A stretch of DNA of 64,000 bases, taken from contig NZ_PVNG01000012.1 of NCBI RefSeq assembly GCF_003001935.1, positions 248,001 through 312,000 of the forward strand. Reading direction: 5' to 3'. Of this stretch, positions 18,233 to 26,500 are shown in pieces (positions within the stretch are counted from its first letter, which is position 1; every line of letters begins with the position of its first letter). The translations under genes were made by a program, and so were the position numbers. The stretch is from Nonomuraea fuscirosea (lineage in GTDB: Bacteria > Actinomycetota > Actinomycetes > Streptosporangiales > Streptosporangiaceae). The notes beneath the pieces were generated by a model that did no database searches, was not told where the DNA came from, and worked only from the letters and a program-made list of their open reading frames with translations.

Positions 18233-20701
18233 ATGGTTCAACGAACGATCTGCGTTACACCCCTCCGGCCGCTCTTCTTGACGGCACTGGCAACAGCCCT
18301 GGCAACAACCCCGACCCTGACCCCAGCCACCGCCACGACCTCCACCTCTACAGCTGCCACAGCCGCCACTTCCACGTCCGCCACCTTCACAACTGCCACA
18401 GCCGCCACCGCCACGGCTCCACCACCGACCGTCGGGGTGGGAGCCCGCAATCAGGGGTCTTCCGAGGCACAAGTCGGCGATCGGAGGTTCTCTGAAACGG
18501 AGGTTCGGGATTACGCGTCCTCCGAGGTGAGGGTTCGTGATCAGGGGGCCTTCGGCGTGGAGGGGCGCGAGCACGAGTCGTCCCGGGCGGAGGCGCGGGA
18601 CGTGAGGTTCTTCGGGGCGCAGACGGGTGCTGCCGGGCCCGTCGGCACACCCGTGGTGACGGGGCCCGGGGTGAGCGGGCCCGGGGTGAGCGGGCCTGGG
18701 GTGAACGGGTCTGAGGTGGCCGGGCCTGTCGCGGCCGGGTCCAGGGGAGCGCGGCCGTGGGTTTCGCCCTCGCCGCCTCCTTCGGGGGGATTGGTGAACG
18801 ACGGGAGCGGGGTGGTGTGGCGGGGGTGTGGCGACGGGCTGGAGTGCGCGAAGCTGGCCGTGCCTGTGGACTGGGCGGCTCCACGCGGCCCCCGTACGGA
18901 GGTCGATGTGGCCAGGATGCCCGCGCGTGACCCCGCCCGGAGTCTGGGCCCGTTGGTGGTGAACGTCGGTGAGGGGTCCACCCTTCAGAGTGTGCGTGCC
19001 AGGCCCGATGCGGTGAGTGAGCTGGCGCGGTGGTTTGATGTCGTGTTCGTCGAGGGGCGCGGGATCGGCGACCGGGGGAGTGCCGCCATGGTGCGTTGCT
19101 CCGTGCCGCCGCCCGACCCGCGCCGGATCCAGCTCGCCCCCGGCCCGGCCGCCTGGCGCGCCTACGCCCGTGACAACGCCGCCTACGACCGCAGTTGCCG
19201 CCTCGCCGCCGGTCCCGCGTACGCCGGCCTCACGTCCTGGCAGGTGGCGCACGACCTCGACGCCCTGCGCGCCGCGCTCGGCCAGCACCGGCTGCGGTAC
19301 TTCGGCAACGCGTACGGGGCGGTGTACGGGCGGGCGTACGCGGAGCTGTTCCCGCGCCGGGTGGGGCGGATGTACCTGGAGGGGCTGCCCGACCATCCCG
19401 GTACCGGCCTGGGACGGCGGCTGATCGCCCACGCCCGCGCGGCCGAACGCCGGCTGTCGGCCTTCAGCGACTGGTGCGCCAACCAGCCGGGCTGCCCCCT
19501 CGCTGACGACGACGCCGTGGCGGTGCTCGACGACCTCCTCGAACGAGCGCCGTCGGCCGCCAACCCGTCGGGCCGGCTGGGCAAGGCGGGCCCGGGGCAC
19601 GGGGCTGGTGTGGTGAGCGGCTACCAGGTGGTGGCCGCCGTACTCGCCGGACTCACCCCGGAGCGCTGGCCCGAGCTGGCACGGGCACTGTCGGCGGCCG
19701 AAGCGGGCGACCTGAGCGCCCTGGCCGCGATGGCGTCCGTGACACGCCCGGCGGAACCCGGGACAGTGGCCCGCTCGACGTGGTGCCACGACTTCATGCC
19801 GGTCGTGCCCGGCTACCGGCGCTTCCTGGCGATGGAGTCACGCCTGCGTGCGGTGGCTCCGCGCGTCGGATGGCTGACCGGCCGCCACGAAATCGCCCGC
19901 TGCCTCGGCCTACGACCCCTCCCACCCCGGCCACCCCACGCGGCGACACCGGTCGGAGAGAGTGCCGGCGGCCCAGGGGATGACACCGGTGACGACGGTT
20001 CCGTGGTGCCGGTGACGGCGGCTGGGGGCGGTGGTTCCGTGGGGCAGGTGGCGCGCGGTGGCGAGGGGTCTGTGCCGCTGCTGGCGAGGGCTGGGAGCGA
20101 GGGCGACGTAGTGCCGGTGATACCTGGGAGCGAGAGCCCCGTGGTGCCGGGGGCGATGGCGGGTGCCGAGAGCCCCGTATCGCCGGTGGCGGCTGAGGGC
20201 GGGGGCTCCGTGGTGGGGGTGCCACGCGGTGGCGATGGTTTTGTGCCGCGGGTGGCTATGGCTGGTGGAGAGGGAGCAGTGCCGCCGGTGGCAGCGGCTG
20301 GGGTCGAGGGCTCCGTGGTGTGGATGGCGCCTGGTGGCGGGGGTTTCGTCTTGCCGCTGGAGATGGCTGGAGGTGAAGGATCAGTGCTGCCGGGGACGAT
20401 GGCCGGTGGTGAGGACTCCATGGTGTCGGTGGCGGCGGGTGGGAGGTCGTCGGTGCTGGTTGGCATCGGCAGGCTGGATGCGGGTAACCCGCCTGCCGCT
20501 GCGGCGAGGGCTGCCAGGCGGATTCCTGGGGCGAGGGTGTTGTGGCACGGTGATGGGCAGGACGCGTATCTGTTGCAGGGAGCCGGCAAGTTGCGTGCGG
20601 CCTGTCTGCGTGCCCGTGTCCACGACTACCTCGTCAACGGTGTGCTGCCCAGGCCCCGCACCCTGTGCCCCGGAGAGCTCACGGCCGGGCGCTTCCACTG
20701 A
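18233..20701 (+). CDS. Degenerate tripeptidyl-peptidase-type alpha/beta hydrolase with repeat insertions
   Basis: An 822-residue protein. It has a hydrophobic start, a Thr/Ala/Ser-rich stretch, six roughly 10-residue repeats and GPGVS pentapeptides, then a hydrolase fold of the secreted tripeptidyl aminopeptidase (TAP) family from about residue 195 (VWRGCGDGLECAKLAVPVDW). The nucleophile elbow, usually G-x-S-Y-G, reads GNAYG with Ala360 in place of Ser. The GGPGGSG oxyanion loop and the final G-H-G motif are also altered. Residues 589-744 are about 13 repeats of 11-12 residues inserted before the C-terminal TAP-like part (LVGIGRLDAGNPP). Probably secreted and not catalytic. ATG 18233 is the chosen start. 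Confidence 0.75.
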   Translation: MVQRTICVTPLRPLFLTALATALATTPTLTPATATTSTSTAATAATSTSATFTTATAATATAPPPTVGVGARNQGSSEAQVGDRRFSETEVRDYASSEVRVRDQGAFGVEGREHESSRAEARDVRFFGAQTGAAGPVGTPVVTGPGVSGPGVSGPGVNGSEVAGPVAAGSRGARPWVSPSPPPSGGLVNDGSGVVWRGCGDGLECAKLAVPVDWAAPRGPRTEVDVARMPARDPARSLGPLVVNVGEGSTLQSVRARPDAVSELARWFDVVFVEGRGIGDRGSAAMVRCSVPPPDPRRIQLAPGPAAWRAYARDNAAYDRSCRLAAGPAYAGLTSWQVAHDLDALRAALGQHRLRYFGNAYGAVYGRAYAELFPRRVGRMYLEGLPDHPGTGLGRRLIAHARAAERRLSAFSDWCANQPGCPLADDDAVAVLDDLLERAPSAANPSGRLGKAGPGHGAGVVSGYQVVAAVLAGLTPERWPELARALSAAEAGDLSALAAMASVTRPAEPGTVARSTWCHDFMPVVPGYRRFLAMESRLRAVAPRVGWLTGRHEIARCLGLRPLPPRPPHAATPVGESAGGPGDDTGDDGSVVPVTAAGGGGSVGQVARGGEGSVPLLARAGSEGDVVPVIPGSESPVVPGAMAGAESPVSPVAAEGGGSVVGVPRGGDGFVPRVAMAGGEGAVPPVAAAGVEGSVVWMAPGGGGFVLPLEMAGGEGSVLPGTMAGGEDSMVSVAAGGRSSVLVGIGRLDAGNPPAAAARAARRIPGARVLWHGDGQDAYLLQGAGKLRAACLRARVHDYLVNGVLPRPRTLCPGELTAGRFH
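19999..20466 (+). repeat. In-frame tandem repeat of 33-36 bp inside the hydrolase gene
   Basis: About 13 units encode 11-12 residues each, of the form V-(V/L)-P-x-x-x-A-G-G-E-G-S. The last unit runs in phase into the hydrolase strand SVLVGIGRLD, which looks like the seed of the expansion. Units are diverged at the third codon position and in length but keep frame. Confidence 0.75.
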
Positions 20702-20798
20702 GGTGGGCTCATGGTCGGCCCGAGATCAGCTTGCGGTCCGGCCTTCCTCTGAGATGAGCTCGGGGTCGGGTGTATCTCCCTGGGATAGGGTGCTGGAC

Positions 20799-21272
20799 GT
20801 GGTGATCGAACGGGCGGTGGCGGCGGATGCGGGCGAGATCCTCACCCTGCAGCGGGCGGCGTACGTCAGCGAGGCGCAGCTCTACGGCGACCCCTACATC
20901 CCGCCGCTGATCGAGTCGCTGGAGCAGGTGCGCAAGGTCATTGAGAGCGCGGTCGTGCTCAAGGCGCTCGATGGAGCCCGGATCGTCGGTGCGGTGCGTG
21001 GGCAGATGTCCGGCGCGACCTGTCTGGCCGGCCGCCTCGTCGTCGCTCCCGACCGGCAGGGCCAGGGAGTGGGTACGGCGCTGCTGCGCGCGTTGCACGA
21101 GCAGGTGCCGGAGGCGACGGCGTTCGACCTGTTCACCGGTCACCTGTCGGAGGGGAATCTGCGGCTCTACCGTCGTCTGGGCTATCGGGAGACGAGCCGC
21201 GAGCGGATGGACGACCACCTGACGATGATCCACCTGCGCCGGACACCGGATGGAGCTCTCCCATCGCGGTGA
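20799..21272 (+). CDS. GNAT family N-acetyltransferase
   Basis: A 157-residue single-domain acetyltransferase. Motif A is seen as LVVAPDRQGQGVGTALLRAL (acetyl-CoA pyrophosphate loop Q-G-x-G). Motif B/C is LYRRLGYRET, followed by MIHLRR. Substrate unknown. Several in-frame starts exist; GTG 20799 is chosen because TAGGGT (20786-20791) ends 7 nt before it, the same leaderless pattern seen at other genes here, and the protein then starts at the first GNAT strand (VVIERAVAADAGEI). It lies between the degenerate hydrolase and coaE with no clear link to either. Confidence 0.87.
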   Translation: MVIERAVAADAGEILTLQRAAYVSEAQLYGDPYIPPLIESLEQVRKVIESAVVLKALDGARIVGAVRGQMSGATCLAGRLVVAPDRQGQGVGTALLRALHEQVPEATAFDLFTGHLSEGNLRLYRRLGYRETSRERMDDHLTMIHLRRTPDGALPSR

Positions 21273-21400
21273 TGGAGGTCCACCGGTCCAGGTCGTTTCC
21301 GTGTTCGGATCCTTTCGCTGCGGTGACGACGGCCTAGGTCACGTTCGTGATCGAGTCCTTCCGCCGCGGTGAAGGCGGCTCAGGTCGTCGGGATCTGGCC
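21258..21400. repeat. Three degenerate 46-bp tandem repeats
   Basis: GCGGTGA at 21266, 21320 and 21366 and AGGTC at 21290, 21336 and 21382 mark three copies; the AGGTC anchors are exactly 46 bp apart. The array begins at the 3' end of the GNAT gene and fills most of the gap before coaE. Confidence 0.6.
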
Positions 21401-21444
21401 CTCGTGATGGACCCGGGCGCCCCGAGGGTCGATAGGCTGCGATG

Positions 21445-22047
21445 GTGCTGAAAATCGGGCTTACCGGTGGCATCGGATCCGGCAAGAGCGAGGTGTCCAA
21501 GCGGCTGTCGGCCAAGGGTGCGATGGTGATCGACGCCGACAAGATCGCTCGTGAGGTGGTCGAGCCCGGCACGCCGGGCCTGGCCAGGGTGGTGGCCACG
21601 TTCGGTGAGGAGGTGCTCCGCGCGGACGGTTCGCTCGACCGGGAGCGGCTCGGCTCCGTGGTGTTCGCCGACTCCGAGCGGCTGGCGGCGCTCAACGCGA
21701 TCGTTCACCCGCTGGTCGGGGAACGGGTGGCGGAGCTGCAGCAGGAGGCCGCCGACGACACGATCATGGTGTACGACGTGCCGCTCCTGGTGGAGAACAA
21801 CCTGGCCCCGATGTACGACGTGATCATCGTCGTCGACGCGCCGGACGATCTGCGCATCCGGCGGCTGGCCGAGCATCGCGGCATGCCGGAGGCCGACGCC
21901 AAGGCCCGCATCGCCGCCCAGGCGAGCCGGGAGGACCGGCTGGCCGCGGCCGACATCGTGATCCCCAACGACGGCCGGCTGGAGGAGCTGGACGAGCGGG
22001 TGGAGGAGGTCTGGCCCGAGCTGCTCCGCCGCGCCGCCCGCGGTTGA
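21445..22047 (+). CDS. coaE: Dephospho-CoA kinase
   Basis: A 200-residue P-loop kinase for the last step of coenzyme A synthesis, ATP-dependent 3'-phosphorylation of dephospho-CoA. The P-loop is GLTGGIGSGKSEV near residue 5. The substrate-site VIDADKIAREVVEPG and the lid region (PDDLRIRRLAEHRGMPEADAKARIAAQ) follow. GTG 21445 gives the common start (M)LKIGLTGG and lies 6 nt after the -10-like TAGGCT (21433-21438); ATG 21442, one codon earlier, is the alternative. Linkage rpsA...coaE...uvrB is conserved in actinobacteria, though here other genes are inserted between them. Confidence 0.95.
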   Translation: MLKIGLTGGIGSGKSEVSKRLSAKGAMVIDADKIAREVVEPGTPGLARVVATFGEEVLRADGSLDRERLGSVVFADSERLAALNAIVHPLVGERVAELQQEAADDTIMVYDVPLLVENNLAPMYDVIIVVDAPDDLRIRRLAEHRGMPEADAKARIAAQASREDRLAAADIVIPNDGRLEELDERVEEVWPELLRRAARG

Positions 22048-22155
22048 CCAGCACCCGAGGGGGTTGCTGGGCGGGGTCGTACGTCGGTTGACGGGATGAC
22101 TTTCTTCCATGACCATCGGAAAGATCGTCCGACAAGGTTCGTGGAAGGACCGCCG

Positions 22156-23553
22156 ATGCCGCGCCCAACCCCCTGGCGTGCCGCCTTACTGGCCTTGACC
22201 GTCGCCCTGGGCATGATCGTCCCCGGGGTTCCGGCCGCCGCCGCGACGCGGTCGTTCCGTAATCCGGTCAACCCGTCGGCGGACCCGAGCCTGATGTACC
22301 ACGCCGGCTACTACTACGTGGCCACCACGCGCGGCGACCGGATCGGCATCTGGCGCTCGCCCAGTCTGGCCACGCTGCTGGCCGCCCCCGAGCAGGTCGT
22401 CTGGCGCGACAGCGACGGCAGCCGCAACACCCAGATGTGGGCCCCGGCCTTCCGTCATGTCGGATCGCGCTGGTACATCTACTACACCGCCTCCGACGGC
22501 GTGGACGCCAACCACCGCATGTACGTGCTGGAGTCCGCCGGCGACGACCCCATGGGCCCGTACGCGTTCAAGGCCAAGATCGCCGACTTCGGCGAGTACG
22601 CCATCGACGGCGAGCCCATCACCCACAACGGCCAGTCGTACTTCGTCTGGACGGGGCCGGGACGCGGCATGGGCGGGCCCGCGCAGCTCTACATCGCCAG
22701 GATGAGCAACCCGTGGACGGTCACCGGCGGCCGGGTGGCGATCCCGGCCGACGGCGGCTGCACGGAGGTGCGCGAGGGCCCCACGCCGCTCTACCGCAAC
22801 GGCAGGACGTTCCTGACCTACTCCACCTGCGACACCGGCAAGCCCGACTACCAGCTCTGGATGAAGAGCATCGCCGACGGCGCCGACCCGATGGTGGCGG
22901 CGAACTGGCGGCAGCACGCCGGGCCGGTGTTCTCGCGCAACGACGCGACGGGCGTGTGGGGGCCGGGCCACCACTCGTTCTTCCGCTCGCCCGACGGCAC
23001 CGAGGACTGGATCGCCTACCACGGCAAGAACACGAGCACGTACACCTACGACTTCCGCACCACCCGGGTGCAGCGGTTCGGCTGGAACGCCGACGGCACT
23101 CCGGGCTTCGGCCGGCCGCTCGCCGCGGGCGCCACGCAGCAGCTGCCATCCGGCGACCCGGGCGCGGCCACGTCGGTGATCAACGACTTCGATCCGCAGG
23201 TCGTCTACGCCGGCTCGTGGCAGTCCGGCTCGGGCTGCGGCAACCAGTGCTTCTGGAGCGACGACCACTGGAGCGGCCAGGCCGGCGCGACCGCGACGGT
23301 GAGCTTCACCGGCACCCGCGTGGCGCTGCTGAGCGTGCGAGACCGGGGCAACGGCATCGCGGCCATCTCCATCGACGGCGGCCCCGAGCAGCGCGTCGAC
23401 TACTACAGCGGCATCCGGGTGGGAGAGCAGCTCAACTATCTGAGCCCGGTGCTGGCGCCCGGCGCGCACACGCTGCGGGTCCGGGTGACCGGCGAGCGCA
23501 ACCCCGCCTCGGGCAGCACGGTGATCAGCATGGACCGCATCGAGGTCTTCTGA
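22156..23553 (+). CDS. Secreted glycoside hydrolase family 43 protein
   Basis: A 465-residue protein with a signal peptide (1-30, cleavage after AAA-A). The five-bladed propeller domain of GH43 follows: general base Asp43 in SADPSLMYH, the pKa-modulating Asp in YAIDGEPI, and general acid Glu in CTEVREGPTPL. From about residue 340 there is a C-terminal beta-sandwich (NDFDPQVVYAGSW to MDRIEVF) that looks like a carbohydrate-binding module. It probably trims arabinan or arabinoxylan side chains outside the cell. ATG 22156 has GGAAGGA upstream; an in-frame ATG at 22096 lacks these features. It is convergent with the giant NACHT gene, 4 bp apart. Confidence 0.88.
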   Translation: MPRPTPWRAALLALTVALGMIVPGVPAAAATRSFRNPVNPSADPSLMYHAGYYYVATTRGDRIGIWRSPSLATLLAAPEQVVWRDSDGSRNTQMWAPAFRHVGSRWYIYYTASDGVDANHRMYVLESAGDDPMGPYAFKAKIADFGEYAIDGEPITHNGQSYFVWTGPGRGMGGPAQLYIARMSNPWTVTGGRVAIPADGGCTEVREGPTPLYRNGRTFLTYSTCDTGKPDYQLWMKSIADGADPMVAANWRQHAGPVFSRNDATGVWGPGHHSFFRSPDGTEDWIAYHGKNTSTYTYDFRTTRVQRFGWNADGTPGFGRPLAAGATQQLPSGDPGAATSVINDFDPQVVYAGSWQSGSGCGNQCFWSDDHWSGQAGATATVSFTGTRVALLSVRDRGNGIAAISIDGGPEQRVDYYSGIRVGEQLNYLSPVLAPGAHTLRVRVTGERNPASGSTVISMDRIEVF

Positions 23554-23563
23554 GCGCTCAGAA
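23548..23563. other. Perfect 16-bp palindrome holding both convergent stop codons
   Basis: TTCTGAGC-GCTCAGAA contains the TGA of the GH43 gene (23551-23553) and, on the other strand, the TGA of the NACHT/WD40 gene (23560-23558). With no loop it is weak as an RNA hairpin. It may act as a compact two-way terminator or simply reflect selection on paired stops. Confidence 0.5.
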
Positions 23564-26500
23564 AGGAGAGTCGAGCGGCACCTGCCGCACCCCGGGCAGG
23601 TACGGGTCGAGCTCGCCCAGCTCGAACCGCGACATCCCGACGACGTGCCAGAACTGCCCGGCGAAGTCGCCCTGCACCTTGTACCGGCCGTCGGGCGCCA
23701 GGGCGGCCCACCCCTCGGCCAGGCCGAGCAGGGTCGCCCGCCGCTCGCCGCCCTCCCACAGGATGACCACGCCGTCGTCGCCGGCACTGGCCAGCAGGTC
23801 GGCCGCGGGGCTGTAGGCGACCGAGAGGACCCGGCGGGCGTGCCCGGCCAGGGTGTGCCGCGGGCGGCCGGTGGCGGTGTCCCAGACCCGGACGAGCAGG
23901 TCGTCGCCGCCGGTGGCCAGGCTGCGGCCGGAGGCGTCGAACGCCACGCTCCACAACCTGCCGCCGGCGTGGGTGAGCGTGTGCACCAGGCGGGGCTGCC
24001 ACGGCTGGCCGGGGCGCAGCTCCCACAGCAGGGCCCTGCCGTCGTTGCCCGCGCTGGCGAGGTGGCGGCCGTCGGGGGAGAAGGCCACGGAGTAGACCCG
24101 GTCGGTGTGCCCCTCCAGGGTCGCCACCCGGCCGCCGGAGGCGACGTGCCACAGACGGACGAGCTTGTCGTCGCAGCCGGTGGCCACGTAGTTGCCGTCA
24201 GGGCTGAACGCGATCGAGCGCACCCGCCCCCGGTGGTCGGTGAGGTGGCCCGCCAGCCGCCCGGTCGGGCGGTACCAGATGCGGACGCTGTCGTCGTCGT
24301 TGGCCGTGGCCAGCAGGTTGCCGTCGGGGCTGAACGCCTCGGCCCACACGTGCTCGGTCTCGGCGTGCAGCTCGCGCTCGTAGTCGCCGGTGGCGGCGTT
24401 CCAGAAGTGCACGCCGCCGTCGTTGCTGGCGGTGGCCAGCGTCGGCCCGGCCGGCGAGAACGAGGCCGAGACCAGCCGGTCGGCGGTGCCGGTGAACTCG
24501 CGCAGCCGCCGCGCGGTGCGCGGCTCCCACAGGCGGACGATGCCGTCGTTGCCGCTGGTGGCCAGCATGGTGCCGTCGGCGCTGAACCTGACCGAGGAGA
24601 TCCGCCGGCCGTGGCCGCGCAGCACCCGCTGGCACTGGCCGCTGCCGGGGTCCCACAGGCGCACGGTGCCGTCGTTGCTGCTGGTGGCCAGCTGGCGGCC
24701 GTCGGGGCTGAACGCGAACGGCCACACCGAGCTGCGGTGCCCGGTGAGCTCGATCTGCTGGCCGCCGCCGAGCCGCTGCAGGCGTACGGAGCCGTCGGAG
24801 TCGCCGGTCGCCAGGAGTTGCCCGTCGGGGCTGAAGGCGACCTGGTAGACGGCCGCCGCGTGGGTGAGGTGCACCCCTCGCGACTCGCCCGACGGGTCCC
24901 ACAGGCGGACGCTGCCCGCCGTGTCGCCGGTCGCCAGCAGCGAGCCGTCGGGGGCGAAGGTCACGCAGTAGACGCTGCCCAGGTGCCCGTGCAGCTCGTG
25001 CAGCAGCCGCCAGCTGGCGGTGTCCCAGAGCCGGACGGTGCCCGCCTCGTCGCCGGTGGCCAGCAACGAGCCGTCGGGGCTGTGCACGGCGCGGTAGACG
25101 CTGCCCCGATGCTCGCCGAGCGTCACCCGCACCTTGCCCGAGCGCAGGTCCCAGACGCGGACCACGCCCGCCGAGTCGCCGATGACCAGCGACGAGCGGC
25201 CGAAGGAGGCGGTGAAGACGGGGGCCTGGTGTCCGGCCAGTTCGTGCACGAGCCGGCCGGTGGCGCTCTCCCAGACGCGGACGACGCCGTCGCCGCCGCC
25301 CGCGGCGACCAGCTCGCCCGAGGCGTCGAAGCGGACCGGCCAGACGCCGTCGGGGTGGCCGCGCAGGCCCCGCAGGGGCTCGCCGGTCATCGCGTCCCAC
25401 AGCAGCACGTTGCCGTCGCTGGCGCCGGTGGCCAGCATGCCGCCGCCGAACGTGACCGCGTACACCCGGCCCTGGTGTCCTTGCAGTGTGCGCACGGGCG
25501 CGCCGCCCGCGCACAGCAGCACGCCGCCGTCCTCGTTGCCGATCGCGAGCGTGGAGCCGTCGGGGCTGTAGGCGATCGGCTCGGGCAGGCGGCTGGTCTG
25601 GAAGTGGTAGCCGTACGGGACGCCGATGCCGGCGGGCGCGAACTGCACCTCGACCGGCTGCCCCGGCACCACGGCCGCGCCCGGCAGGTGCGGCAGCGTG
25701 CCGGTCACGTCGATCAGCGCGGCCCGGTGCCAGCGGGCGCCCTCGACCGCGGCGTCACTCAGGTCGACCCGGGCCAGCCTGGCCCCCGACAGGTCGGCGC
25801 CGCGCAGGTCGGCCCCGGTGAGCTGGGCGCCGTCGAGCCGCGCGCCCACCAGCCTGGCCTCGCGCAGGGTCGCCCTGGACAGGTTGGTGCCCGCCAGCGT
25901 CGTCTCCGACAGGTCGGCGCCGGTGAGGTCGACCTCGCGCAGGTCCCTGGCCGACAGGTCCTCGCCCTTCAGGTTGGCGCCGCGCAGGTCCGTACGGGCG
26001 GGCGTGCGCAACCTGGCGGCGATCTTGACCGCGTTGGCCTTGGCCTGGTCGTCGGGCTGGGGGTCGGCCACCCAGGCGCGCAGCGCTCGGACGTCGGCCA
26101 GGTCGCACAGGAACTCGACGGTCAGCGCCGACAGCGGCCGCAGCGACAGCAGGACCGGGTTGTCCAGGGTCGTGGCGATGTGGCGGGCGATCAGCCACTC
26201 CATCACCGACGCGTGGATGAACCCGAACATCCCCTCCTCGGTGCGGACCAGCAGGCTGCCCGAGCCCATCCGGAACGCGGCGTGGGCGGCCGAGAGCTGC
26301 CCGTCGGCCAGGTCGGTCAGCGTCTCACCGATCTCGGTCAGCTCGTCCACGCCCAGCAGTGACTCGCCGCTCTCCCACAGCCGCACCGCCAGCGCCGTCA
26401 CCACCCGCCACAGCTCCCCGACGGTCAAGGCCACGGCCGAGCCGGGGACCCGGGCGCGCCGCTCCTCGAAGGCCAGCCACGAGGTGAGGATCTCCTCGTA

